NCBI GenBank assembly: GCA_000752215.1
Contig: CCFG01000017.1
Span: 124,001 to 188,000, forward strand
Source of the DNA: a bacterium MS4
GTDB lineage: Bacteria; Bacillota; Clostridia; Oscillospirales; Acutalibacteraceae
Length of the DNA: 64,000 bases
Reading direction: 5' to 3'
Under the pieces are notes generated by a model. It had not been told where the DNA came from and did no database searches. It saw only the letters and a list, made by a program, of their open reading frames with translations. This document shows, in pieces, positions 25,757-34,205 of the stretch. A program made the position numbers and the translations under genes. Position 1 is the stretch's first letter. Every line of letters starts with the position of its first letter.

Positions 25757-26731
25757 TTATTTTTTCAGGTACAGAGTGGTGGGGATCGGGATCATTTCGT
25801 CAACGCTTTCCCCGTTGATCAGCTTCAAAGCAGTTTCCACCCCCGTATAGCCCAGACCGTGGTTGTTGGAATCCATGGTCAAAGCCAGCTGACCGTTATC
25901 GACCGCTTTTTTGGCGTCTTCAATCGCGTTGTTTCCGGAAATCAGGATTTTTCCTTCTTTGCCCGCCTGAGCAACCGCCTGTACGGCGCCCATGGCCATT
26001 TCGTCGTTAGCGGCGAAAATCGCTCTTACATTCGGATGCGCCTGCAGCAGATTCTGGGTCACCGTCATGGCTTTCGCGCGGTTCCAGTCCGCTGTCTGGG
26101 AAGCGACGACCTTGATTCCGCTGTACTTTTTAAAGGTGTCGTTTGCGGCTTTGACCATGTCGACGGAGGTCTGGGCACCGGCTTTGCCTTCCAGAATCAT
26201 GACCTCGCCGGTCTGGTCCATCATTGCGCTGAGCTTTTCTGAGATTTCAACGGCGCAGGTATAGGCATCAACACCGACGAAGGCCGCCATTTTGGCGCCG
26301 GAACTGGTGTCGATTTTCGTATTGATTGCAACCACGGGAATATTGGCGGCGTTCGCTTTTTCCACGCCCGGAACAATTCCGGAGGAATCCGCCGGCGCAA
26401 TCACGATGGCGTCCACGCCCTTGCTGATCGACTGCTCGATTTCGCTGATTTGCTCATCATTGTTTTCCGACTGTACGGGCGCAAGCGTCGTCAGGTTTAC
26501 ACCCGCTTTCTGAGCCGCTTCTTCAGCTCCCTCTTTTACCTCCACCCACATCGGGTTGGTCAGGTTTTTCAGGATCAGAACCACATTCTTTTTCCCGGTA
26601 TTTTCCTTCGCCGAAGCTTCGGAAGAAGTTTCAGCAGGAGTGGAAGCGGCCACTCCGTCCTGTGAGCAGCCTGTGAACATTGCGCCAAGAACCATAGAAG
26701 CGATCAGTGCTAACGAAAGTGCTCTTTTCAT
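25757..26731 (-). CDS. Sugar ABC transporter substrate-binding lipoprotein (RbsB-like)
   Basis: About 324 residues. A lipoprotein signal (MKRALSLALIASMVLGAMFTGC) puts the lipid cysteine near residue 22, followed by a Ser/Glu linker. The mature part is a ribose-binding-type periplasmic fold (VVLILKNLTNPMWVEVKEGAEEAA, IVIAPADSSGIVPGVEKANAANIPVVAINT, IFAANDEMAMGAVQAV, VETALKLINGE). It delivers a sugar or polyol to the two permeases encoded upstream. GAGG lies 6 bases before the ATG at 26731; a longer frame runs to 26836. The RbsB family binds pentoses, hexoses and inositols, so the ligand stays open. Confidence 0.9.
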   Translation of the reverse strand: MKRALSLALIASMVLGAMFTGCSQDGVAASTPAETSSEASAKENTGKKNVVLILKNLTNPMWVEVKEGAEEAAQKAGVNLTTLAPVQSENNDEQISEIEQSISKGVDAIVIAPADSSGIVPGVEKANAANIPVVAINTKIDTSSGAKMAAFVGVDAYTCAVEISEKLSAMMDQTGEVMILEGKAGAQTSVDMVKAANDTFKKYSGIKVVASQTADWNRAKAMTVTQNLLQAHPNVRAIFAANDEMAMGAVQAVAQAGKEGKILISGNNAIEDAKKAVDNGQLALTMDSNNHGLGYTGVETALKLINGESVDEMIPIPTTLYLKK

Positions 26732-26759
26732 ACAAATCCTCTTTTCCATATTTACTGAA

Positions 26760-27707
26760 TTATAAATTGGCCGAATATTTCGAGCCAAATTTATCAATAA
26801 CAAGCGAAATAACGATGAATACTCCGAACACCGCATCCTGTAAAAGGGAAGAAACTCCGTTCAAATTCATGCCGTTTGCGATGAACACCATAATCAGAAC
26901 GCCGAGAAGCGTGCGCTCAATGCCGCCCTTGCCCCCGGAGAAGGAGGTTCCTCCGATCAGGGTGGCGGCCATCATCTGCATGGTGAAATCGCTGCCGATC
27001 GTAGACTCTGCCGCGTTGAGCCTTGCAATGTACAAAAGCCCCGTAACAGCCGCCAGCAAACCGTTAATGACATAGATGGAGAAGACAACCCCGCCGGTGT
27101 TGATGCCGGAGAGCCTTGTCGCATTGATGTTGCAGCCAATGGCATAAACGCTGCGTCCGTATGTAGTCTTCCGCAGTGCGAAGAAAAGCACGGCAAACAG
27201 CAGAAGGGAAATAATCAGGAGATTGGAGATAGGTCCGACGCTTCCCGTCGCGATCGAGCAGAAACCGGCGCTGAATCCGTAAAACAGGGTCCCGCTCATA
27301 AAAAGGTACGCCAGCCCCCGGACCACCATGTCCATGGTATAAGTTGCGATAAAAGGTTCCAGCCTTGCTTTGGTAATCAACACTCCGTTGACGGCCCCGA
27401 CCAGAGCGCCGATGACAACGGCAGCCAGAATCCCCAAAAACACTTTGCCGTCTTTGATAAAATAGGCGGCGACGCAGGAGGACAGGGCAAGGTTTGAGGC
27501 GATGGAAAGGTCGATCCCTTTGGTCAGGATGGCAAGCGTCATGCCCATGCTGATGATGAGCATAAACGGCATCTGCTGCATGACCACATTGGAAATGTTA
27601 TCCCAGGTAAGAAACTCTTTCGATGTAAGGGAAAGAATAATCAGAATGACGATTAAAATCACAAGCTGGGAGTATTTGAAAACAGCCGACAATACTTTTC
27701 GTTTCAT
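26760..27707 (-). CDS. Sugar ABC transporter permease 2 (RbsC-like)
   Basis: A 315-residue membrane protein with about 8-10 hydrophobic segments. It has the landmarks of the RbsC/BPD_transp_2 family: MPFMLIISMGMTLAILTKGIDLSIASNLALSS near residue 50, and the coupling region TLIGGTSFSGGKGGIERTLLGVLIM near 255, which contacts the ATPase. It overlaps the stop/start of the other permease gene by 4 bases. Two different RbsC-type permeases for one ATPase and binding protein suggest a heterodimeric channel, unlike the single-permease system at 42-46 kb. GAGGG precedes the ATG. Confidence 0.9.
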   Translation of the reverse strand: MKRKVLSAVFKYSQLVILIVILIILSLTSKEFLTWDNISNVVMQQMPFMLIISMGMTLAILTKGIDLSIASNLALSSCVAAYFIKDGKVFLGILAAVVIGALVGAVNGVLITKARLEPFIATYTMDMVVRGLAYLFMSGTLFYGFSAGFCSIATGSVGPISNLLIISLLLFAVLFFALRKTTYGRSVYAIGCNINATRLSGINTGGVVFSIYVINGLLAAVTGLLYIARLNAAESTIGSDFTMQMMAATLIGGTSFSGGKGGIERTLLGVLIMVFIANGMNLNGVSSLLQDAVFGVFIVISLVIDKFGSKYSANL

Positions 27708-28672
27708 TTATAGACCCTCCTCGTCGCCTGTATCTTTTTACGATGCTGATTGACCACGTCAATCAAAATGATGGCTACGATGATAAGGCCCATCAGGAAC
27801 GTCTGATAATACGGAGAAAAGCCCACCAAATTCAGGCCGTTACGAATCATTCTCATCATAATGGCGCCGATAATGGTTCCCGTGATTTTTCCTTTTCCCC
27901 CTTCAAAGCTGGTACCGCCGATCAGAACGGCCGCGATGGCGTCGAATTCATATCCCTGACCGCCGATGGGGCTTGCCGAATTCGATTTGGCGGCAAGCAT
28001 GATTCCGCTCAGGGACGCGAGCAGTCCGGAAAGTACAAATACAAAGAAAAGATTTTTCCTGACGTTGACGCCGGCCAGCGAGGCGCATTGATAGGAGCCG
28101 CCGATGGAGTAGATATTATAGCCGAATTTTGTCTTATTGCAAAGCAGGGTCATAACAAGACAAAGCAAAGCGGTAGCCCAGATGATAAAATAAATTCCAA
28201 GGATTTTTCCGTCGCCGATAAACCGGAAATCGGTTTTGAAACCGGCGATGGTATTTCCGTTCGACAGCTTGAGCGCCACTCCCTGACAGATTCCCATCAT
28301 CGCATAGGTTACGACCCAGAAATCAAATTTCTCATAAGCAATCAGGGCTCCGTTAATCGAACCCACGGCCAGTCCCGTTACGATTCCGGCCAGCACAGCC
28401 ACAAGAAGGCCCGTTCCGGCTTTCAGGCAGAGCGCCGTAACCACCCCGCTCAGGGACATCAGCGCACCCACGGACATGTCGATATATCCGGACAAAATAC
28501 ACAGGCTCATCCCCATGGAGACAAGGATCAGAAGCCCGCTGCTCTTTGCAAGATCCAGCAAATTGGAAACAGTGAAAAATCCCTGTGCAACCACGCTGAA
28601 GATAAGGCCGATCACAATCAGGCCGTACAGGATGCCGGGCAGCTTTGAAAAGGCAGTCTTGACTTTATTCAC
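27704..28672 (-). CDS. Sugar ABC transporter permease 1 (RbsC-like)
   Basis: A 322-residue paralog of the following permease. GLLILVSMGMSLCILSGYIDMSVGALMSLSG near residue 45 and VLIGGTSFEGGKGKITGTIIGAIMM near 245 are the same family landmarks. The start is GTG at 28672 with GGAGG 8 bases upstream, inside the last codons of the ATPase gene (8-base overlap), pointing to translational coupling. It would form the membrane channel together with permease 2, sitting in the cytoplasmic membrane and driven by the upstream-encoded ATPase. Confidence 0.9.
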   Translation of the reverse strand: MNKVKTAFSKLPGILYGLIVIGLIFSVVAQGFFTVSNLLDLAKSSGLLILVSMGMSLCILSGYIDMSVGALMSLSGVVTALCLKAGTGLLVAVLAGIVTGLAVGSINGALIAYEKFDFWVVTYAMMGICQGVALKLSNGNTIAGFKTDFRFIGDGKILGIYFIIWATALLCLVMTLLCNKTKFGYNIYSIGGSYQCASLAGVNVRKNLFFVFVLSGLLASLSGIMLAAKSNSASPIGGQGYEFDAIAAVLIGGTSFEGGKGKITGTIIGAIMMRMIRNGLNLVGFSPYYQTFLMGLIIVAIILIDVVNQHRKKIQATRRVYK

Positions 28673-30176
28673 TCTCTATTCCTCCCTTTCCAATGGAATA
28701 CGACAGTAAAAGCGCAGGAGTTGCATCTTCTTTTGAAAGTTCACCGGTAATTTCCCCCTCGCACATCACATAGATGCGGTCGGACATGCCCAGCAGTTCC
28801 ATCTGATCCGATGAGATCATCAGGATGGCGTAGCCTTCCCCTACGAGCTGATTCATCAGCTCGTAGATCTCCGCTTTTGCTCCGACGTCGATTCCGCGGG
28901 TCGGTTCATCAAAAATCAGGACATTGCATCCGGTACAGAGCCATTTTCCCAGAACAACCTTTTGCTGGTTTCCGCCGGAAAGCGACTCGACCTTTTGTAC
29001 GATGCCGGAGGACGCGATATGCAGGTCGGCGTGATATTTCTCCGCTGTCTTTCGTTCAATCTCTTTATTGACGATATGGTTTTTAAAAAGCTTCCTGAGG
29101 CTGGCCTGCACAATATTGTTCTTGATCGGCTCCTGAACGACCAGCCCTTCGTTTTTTCTGTCCTCCGGAATCAGCACCAGACCGTTTTCCACCAGTTCCT
29201 TCGGGGAATGCCTTTTTACCTTTTTCCCGTTCAGCAGGATGGTTCCGCTGTCAATCGGGTCGTAGCCGAAAATAGCTTTGACCAGCTCCGTGCGTCCCGC
29301 GCCGACCAGCCCCGCAAGACCGACGATTTCGCCGCGGTGCAGGCTGATGTTCACGTTGCGGAAGCGCAGCCCGGTCAGATTTTCCGTCCGAAGCGCCTCC
29401 TCTCCGGGGGTATGGTAGGTCCGGCTGTAAAGGTGATCGATGGTTCTGCCGACCATCATGGAAATCAGGCGGCTCATGTCGGTTTCCCTGACATTGACGG
29501 TATCTATGTATTTTCCGTCGCGCATGACGGTGACGCGGTCCCCGATTTCAAAAATTTCTTCCATGCGGTGGGAGATATAGACGATGCTGATCCCGCTGTC
29601 GCGCAGGCTGCGCACAATGGAAAACAGACGGTCGATCTCTTTCTGCGTCAGGCTGGAGGTGGGCTCGTCCATAATCAGAATTTTCGTCTGGATGGACAGC
29701 GCTTTGACGACCTCCACCATTTGCTGCTGCGCGATGCTCAGGTCTTTGATCATGGTTTTGGGATTCAGATCGATGTCCAGCTTCTGCAGCAGGGCGCTGC
29801 TGTCCGCGTACATTTTTTTCGTATCAACAGCGTTCAGCTTGTTTTTGACCGGCTCCCGCCCGAGAAAAATATTCTGGGCAATATCGCGCTCGGTCAGCAT
29901 GTTCAGCTCCTGATGGATGATGCTGATGCCGAGGGCCTGCGCCTCTTTGACCCCGTGGATTTCGACCGGTTCCCCCTCCAGGAAAATCTCTCCGCCGTCC
30001 TTTGGATACACGCCCGACAGAATTTTCATCAGAGTGGATTTTCCCGCGCCGTTTTCCCCCAGAAGCACATGGACTTCCCCTTTTTTCACTTCGAATCCAA
30101 CATGGTCCAAAGCCTTCACACCGGGGAAATATTTGCAAATATCCTTCATTTGCAGGGCAATATCGGAATTGCTCAA
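28665..30176 (-). CDS. Sugar ABC transporter ATP-binding protein (RbsA/MglA-like, two cassettes)
   Basis: About 503 residues made of two ABC cassettes. The first has Walker A GENGAGKST near 40, the signature LSIAQQQMVE near 140 and Walker B LIMDEPTSS near 165. The second has a degenerate Walker A region (GLVGAGRTEL), the signature LSGGNQQKV near 395 and Walker B LIFDEPTRGID. It powers uptake of a carbohydrate through the two RbsC-type permeases. I prefer TTG at 30176 as the start because GAGG lies 8 bases before it; a GTG at 30185 abuts the same GAGG. It follows a zinc dehydrogenase gene in the operon. Confidence 0.92.
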   Translation of the reverse strand: MSNSDIALQMKDICKYFPGVKALDHVGFEVKKGEVHVLLGENGAGKSTLMKILSGVYPKDGGEIFLEGEPVEIHGVKEAQALGISIIHQELNMLTERDIAQNIFLGREPVKNKLNAVDTKKMYADSSALLQKLDIDLNPKTMIKDLSIAQQQMVEVVKALSIQTKILIMDEPTSSLTQKEIDRLFSIVRSLRDSGISIVYISHRMEEIFEIGDRVTVMRDGKYIDTVNVRETDMSRLISMMVGRTIDHLYSRTYHTPGEEALRTENLTGLRFRNVNISLHRGEIVGLAGLVGAGRTELVKAIFGYDPIDSGTILLNGKKVKRHSPKELVENGLVLIPEDRKNEGLVVQEPIKNNIVQASLRKLFKNHIVNKEIERKTAEKYHADLHIASSGIVQKVESLSGGNQQKVVLGKWLCTGCNVLIFDEPTRGIDVGAKAEIYELMNQLVGEGYAILMISSDQMELLGMSDRIYVMCEGEITGELSKEDATPALLLSYSIGKGGIESE

Positions 30177-30203
30177 GGTTCTCACCTCATTTCAAATGTG
30201 GGC

Positions 30204-31271
30204 CTAAGGTTTAATGACGACTTTCAGGGCATTCCCAACGCGGTTGATATAGGTATTCATGCCCTCATTGATCTGCTCCAGCGAGAACTCATGGGTCAGC
30301 AGCGGCTTGGTTTTAATACGGCCGCTTTCCATCAGGGGTACAATGCGGTCGAGCACATCCTCGCCCTCCGCCTTGCCGCCCGCCAGCTGTACGTTCCACT
30401 GTACGACCTTGTTCAGGTTCAAAGTCACCGGTTCGGAATAAATGCCGACAAACGCAACGCGGCCGCTCTTTTTGACAAGCTCCACGGCCTGTGCTCCGCC
30501 GCCGGTGCTGCCGGATGTTTCCACAACCATGTCGGCCATCACGCCGCCCGTCAGCTCGGAAATCGCCTGTACGGCATCCGTTTCCCGGCTGTTCACCGTA
30601 ATATCCGCTCCGATCTCCTTCCCTGTCGCAAGGCGCGATTCGCGCGTGCCCACCAGGATAACCCTGCCGGCGCCCAGCACTTTGGCCAGCTGAACCGCCA
30701 TCAGCCCGATTGGCCCCGGCCCGATGACGACAACCGTCTCGCCCGGCCAGATACCCCCGGCGCGCTGGATGCCATAGAGCGCGGTACCCGCGGTTGTAAG
30801 CAGCGTGGCGTCTTCATAGGACAGCGTCTCTGAAAATTTGTGAATGCAGTTGATATGACATACGGCATATTCTGCGTATCCGCCATTTACGGTAAAGCCG
30901 TAATGGCGATGCCCTTCCTCCAGCTTTCCGTAATTCAGGCAGGTCGTGTATAAGCCGCGGATGCAGTTGATGCAGTGGCCGCAGCCCTTGTGCGGCTCCA
31001 CCGCCACCCGGTCGCCCACCCGGTAGCCGGTTACGCCGCTGCCGACCGCCGCGATCACGCCGGAAAACTCATGTCCGGGAATATACTCTCCCATGGGGGG
31101 ACAGTTGGGCCAGCCATGCGCAACGATCTTCGGATCGGACCCACAGATCGCGCACGCTTTTACCTTGATCAATACCTCCTGTTCTCCGGGAGCGGGGACG
31201 TCCCGGTCGACTACCCGGAGGTCGTTATAATCATAAAGGACGGCAGCCCTCATTCTCTTTGGTAAAGACAA
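30204..31271 (-). CDS. Zinc-dependent medium-chain dehydrogenase (sugar alcohol/threonine dehydrogenase-like)
   Basis: A 355-residue MDR enzyme. Catalytic zinc residues are the cysteine in AICGSD near 40 and the histidine in PGHEFSG near 65. Four structural-zinc cysteines sit in CGHCINCIRGLYTTC near 100. The NAD-binding loop is VIGPGPIGLMAVQLAK near 180. The family oxidises a secondary alcohol of sugar alcohols, sugar phosphates, threonine or inosose. A TTG at 31271 with GGAGGAG 7 bases upstream is the best start; ATG at 31253 is the alternative. It is one of two such enzymes in the operon. Together with the creatininase-family hydrolase it invites comparison with the Thermotoga scyllo-inosose dehydrogenase step. 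Confidence 0.88.
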   Translation of the reverse strand: MSLPKRMRAAVLYDYNDLRVVDRDVPAPGEQEVLIKVKACAICGSDPKIVAHGWPNCPPMGEYIPGHEFSGVIAAVGSGVTGYRVGDRVAVEPHKGCGHCINCIRGLYTTCLNYGKLEEGHRHYGFTVNGGYAEYAVCHINCIHKFSETLSYEDATLLTTAGTALYGIQRAGGIWPGETVVVIGPGPIGLMAVQLAKVLGAGRVILVGTRESRLATGKEIGADITVNSRETDAVQAISELTGGVMADMVVETSGSTGGGAQAVELVKKSGRVAFVGIYSEPVTLNLNKVVQWNVQLAGGKAEGEDVLDRIVPLMESGRIKTKPLLTHEFSLEQINEGMNTYINRVGNALKVVIKP

Positions 31272-31355
31272 AAGATCACTCCTCCATTATAACCAGAATC
31301 CTTTTCCGGTTGTTTCTTCTTCATATATCCATATAAAATTCTTCGTTTTTTCTGT

Positions 31356-32384
31356 CTATAATTCCAATGTGATTTTCATAGCCTGATTCGCGTCTACCGC
31401 CGTTTCAAAAGCCTGTGATGCGTTTTCCATTTTGAAGTGATGACTGATCAGCCGGGCCGCTTCGGTTTCATTCTCATGGATAAACCGGATCACCTGCTCA
31501 AATTCGCCGGTTCCCCCAATGCTGCCCAATACGGTTAGAGCCTTGGTGACGATCAGCTTCTGCGCGATCTCCACGCTGACGATCATGCCCACACAGCCCA
31601 GCACCCCGCCCGGCTTCAGCAGGTTCAGCGCATTGGCAAAGACCGGGGCGACACCCGTGGTTTCGATGATCACGTCGTACCTTGCCTGACTGTATAGGGA
31701 AGCGTAATCGCTGCCGCCCTGTACTTTCAGCTCCTCCTGGGAGGGGATATTCGCTCCGAAGGATTTGGCCAGATCGGTACGGAAGGCGATCAGGTCGGAA
31801 AGGTCCACCTCTTCACAGCCGTACAGGCGTTTCAGGAGCAGCAGCGCGGCCTGTCCGATGGCTCCGCCGCCGTATACCAGAATTTTTTTGCCGCGCAGGC
31901 TGCCGGCGGCGTGCAGGACTTTTTCCAGCAGGTGCTTTGCCACGGAAATCGGTTCCGTCAGCGCCAAAAGGGCCAGATTGGCCTTCGTGTCCGCTTTGTA
32001 TAAGTACTTCTGATTGCGTACGATGTATTCGGCGGAAGCGCCGTCGACGGTGATTCCGAACTTTTCGATGTGGGTGCACAGATTTTTATCCCTTCGGCAG
32101 GCGTCGCACTCCCCGCAGTAGCGGGAACAGTCGCCGGTGACCTTGTCCCCCGGCTTCAGGCCGGTGACACCTTTGCCGGTTTTTTCAACGATTCCGGACC
32201 ATTCGTGACCGAAAAGCATCGGATAATTGTGGGGGCCGTTATAGGTTCCTTTATAAAGATGGATATCGGAACCGCAGAGACCGACATTCGTGACCCTGAC
32301 CAAAACATCGTCATCCGAAATGTCCGGGACCGCCCGTTCCTGTACCTGCATATCCATGGGATTGACCAGCACATAGGCTTTCAT
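31356..32384 (-). CDS. Zinc-dependent alcohol dehydrogenase family protein, second copy
   Basis: A 342-residue MDR enzyme. GLCGSD near 38 and FGHEWSG near 60 give the catalytic zinc site, CGECDACRRDKNLC near 95 the structural zinc, and VYGGGAIGQAALLLLKRL near 172 the cofactor loop. It is only moderately like its neighbour, so the two probably act on different hydroxyl groups or on successive intermediates. GGAG lies 9 bases before the ATG. Downstream of it is the first dehydrogenase (84-base gap); upstream is the creatininase-family gene with a small hairpin between. The substrate is probably a polyol or keto sugar; the exact one is unknown. Confidence 0.88.
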   Translation of the reverse strand: MKAYVLVNPMDMQVQERAVPDISDDDVLVRVTNVGLCGSDIHLYKGTYNGPHNYPMLFGHEWSGIVEKTGKGVTGLKPGDKVTGDCSRYCGECDACRRDKNLCTHIEKFGITVDGASAEYIVRNQKYLYKADTKANLALLALTEPISVAKHLLEKVLHAAGSLRGKKILVYGGGAIGQAALLLLKRLYGCEEVDLSDLIAFRTDLAKSFGANIPSQEELKVQGGSDYASLYSQARYDVIIETTGVAPVFANALNLLKPGGVLGCVGMIVSVEIAQKLIVTKALTVLGSIGGTGEFEQVIRFIHENETEAARLISHHFKMENASQAFETAVDANQAMKITLEL

Positions 32385-32415
32385 TGCAAAAACTCCTTCT
32401 GCGGTGTATTCCGGT

Positions 32416-32436
32416 GCCGGCGGAAAAACCGCCGGC
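32416..32436 (-). terminator. Small GC-rich intercistronic hairpin
   Basis: GCCGGCGG and CCGCCGGC pair perfectly around AAAAA between the hydrolase and dehydrogenase genes. No T-run follows, so it is more likely an mRNA-processing or attenuating hairpin than a full terminator. Confidence 0.4.
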
Positions 32437-32471
32437 CGAAATACAGTTGTGGTAATTTCAAAAAAGAAAGA

Positions 32472-33455
32472 TTAATAGGCTGCGATGGTGTAGATATGCT
32501 TGCCGCCCTTCAGCGGACCGTCTATGTAAGCCTGAAGCTCCTCGTCGGTAAAGCGCTGGGTGACCTTGTTGGTATCGGGCAGCTTGCCGGCCGGCCATTT
32601 CTCAATAATGTCGTTGACCAGCTTCTCCAGATAATCCAGCAGCGCTTCCGTTCCCGGCATCGCCTTTTCCGCGCTTGCCAGCTGTGCGTTGCCTACGACG
32701 CCCTCCGGATTTCCGATGACTTCAATCGTACCGGCGCCCGCGTGCGCGTACCATTTGACCGCTCTACCGTAAATATTGCCCGCGTTGTCGATATGCCCCG
32801 GAGGAAGGAAGGTGTGCAGCGTGGTGTTCTGGGCATCCTCCATGTGGAACATTTCGGGGAACAGTGCGAGGGAGAAGGAGGTTTCCTGCTCGTCGGCATG
32901 GTTGAACGGTGTTTCGAAACGGCACTTGGGATCGCCGACCTTGAGATACTCCGGAATGGCGTAGTACCAGTTGACATTCATGATTACGCCCGGTACCTGA
33001 TACTTTCTCGCATACTGATGGATGGCCGTGGGAATGACGTATTCCTGTCCGTGACCGTTCAGAAGGATCTGCTTGCGGTAGCCGGCGTTCCAGAAACCGG
33101 CAATGATCTGCGCAAGGTAATCGCAGAAGGTGTTTTCATTGATCGGGACCGTGCCGGGCATGCCCATATGGTGGTAAGGATGCGAGCCGAACCAGACCGG
33201 CTGGGAAACCGTGCAGCCTGTTTTCTTCGCCACCTGCTCCGCCATACGCGTTACCAGGAAGGTGTCTTCCCCGTACGGTGCGCAGGCTCCGTGGCACTCC
33301 GTAGAGCCGATCGGGATGATGATGAGGTCATTCTTCTTCAAACGTTCCTCACTCTGCTTCATGGTCATGTTCTGAAAATAAATCGGTTCCTCGGAATCCA
33401 TATATCCGGCGACCTTTACGGTCTGGGGGTATGGGATCTCCCACTTCTTACTCAT
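32472..33455 (-). CDS. Creatininase family hydrolase, related to 3-dehydro-scyllo-inosose hydrolase (IolN)
   Basis: About 327 residues in the creatininase/mycofactocin-precursor-peptidase fold. Predicted zinc ligands are E53 and H55 in GSTECHG, D64 in YGEDT, and H135 in LNGHGQE. In Thermotoga maritima a creatininase-family enzyme (IolN) opens the ring of a diketo-inositol to 5-keto-L-gluconate. Creatinine amidohydrolase is unlikely here, given sugar dehydrogenases, a sugar transporter and a KDPG-type aldolase on either side. This identification is by context and family only. GGAG lies 9 bases before the ATG at 33455; a longer frame runs to 33491. The family also includes amidases, so an amide or lactone substrate is not excluded. 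Confidence 0.8.
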   Translation of the reverse strand: MSKKWEIPYPQTVKVAGYMDSEEPIYFQNMTMKQSEERLKKNDLIIIPIGSTECHGACAPYGEDTFLVTRMAEQVAKKTGCTVSQPVWFGSHPYHHMGMPGTVPINENTFCDYLAQIIAGFWNAGYRKQILLNGHGQEYVIPTAIHQYARKYQVPGVIMNVNWYYAIPEYLKVGDPKCRFETPFNHADEQETSFSLALFPEMFHMEDAQNTTLHTFLPPGHIDNAGNIYGRAVKWYAHAGAGTIEVIGNPEGVVGNAQLASAEKAMPGTEALLDYLEKLVNDIIEKWPAGKLPDTNKVTQRFTDEELQAYIDGPLKGGKHIYTIAAY

Positions 33456-33515
33456 TTTTTCCGTCTCCTTTATAAAATATTGTATGGTCACTGTTGGTTT
33501 ACAGCGATATGCGGA

Positions 33516-34175
33516 TTAACAGACGTCCTGAATCGCCTTTACAAAATCCCGCGCCGTTTTCGTAAGATAGGCGAAATCTCCGGCGGCGATGTGCTTGAGA
33601 GAGACCAGATTTCCGCCCACGCTGACCCCGCACGCACCCGCGCGCAGAAACAGCGCGGCGTTTGTGAGGTCCACCCCGCCTACGGCTGTAAACGGAATGT
33701 GCCCCAGCGGGCCTCTGATCGCTTTTATGTAATCCGGGCCGAGCAGCCCGGCGGGGAAGAGCTTTACAATGTCCGCACCCGCGCGGTAAGCGGCTACCGC
33801 TTCCGAAGGGGTGAAGGCGCCCGGAATGGAAATCTTTCCGATCGCTTTGGTCCGACGGATAACCTTTTCATCCGTGTTGGGGGAAATCATATATTCGGCG
33901 CCGGCCACCGCCGCCGCGTTCACCTGTTCCTCCGTCAGCACGGTTCCGGCTCCCAGAAAAATCCGGTCCCCGAAGGTCTCTTTTACAAGCTTTATGGAGC
34001 GGAAGCTTTCCTGCACGGTTTCACCGCTGGTCTGGTCGATGGCGATTTCCAGACAGGGGATGCCTCCGGCTCCCAGCGCTCCCGCCGTTTCCACGATCTG
34101 CCCGGACTTTACGCCACGGACAATGGCGATGAGCTTTCGTTTCTTGATTTCCTGTAAGATTTGAGCGGTGTCCAT
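33516..34175 (-). CDS. eda: KDPG/KDPGal aldolase (Eda family)
   Basis: A 219-residue class I aldolase of normal family length. R20 in IVRG and the Schiff-base lysine K138 in DIVKLFPAG are conserved, with LGAGTVLTEEQ and GGVDLTNA as further landmarks. It splits 2-keto-3-deoxy-6-phosphogluconate (or the galactonate isomer) into pyruvate and glyceraldehyde 3-phosphate in the cytoplasm. The matching kinase is the DgoK-type gene at 24644 in the same operon. It lies 30 bases after the SDR gene and AGGAGA precedes the ATG. Confidence 0.92.
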   Translation of the reverse strand: MDTAQILQEIKKRKLIAIVRGVKSGQIVETAGALGAGGIPCLEIAIDQTSGETVQESFRSIKLVKETFGDRIFLGAGTVLTEEQVNAAAVAGAEYMISPNTDEKVIRRTKAIGKISIPGAFTPSEAVAAYRAGADIVKLFPAGLLGPDYIKAIRGPLGHIPFTAVGGVDLTNAALFLRAGACGVSVGGNLVSLKHIAAGDFAYLTKTARDFVKAIQDVC

Positions 34176-34205
34176 ATCGGTTCTCCTTTTCGCGGGGATC
34201 GGCGT

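Noticed and set aside
28962-30833. A 623-residue plus-strand frame opposite the ABC ATPase and zinc dehydrogenase genes
   Set aside because: It spans two separate real genes on the other strand and has no start signal or recognised domain.
32070-34157. A 695-residue plus-strand frame opposite the creatininase-family and aldolase genes
   Set aside because: It is antisense to two well-formed genes; no homology-like motif is visible.
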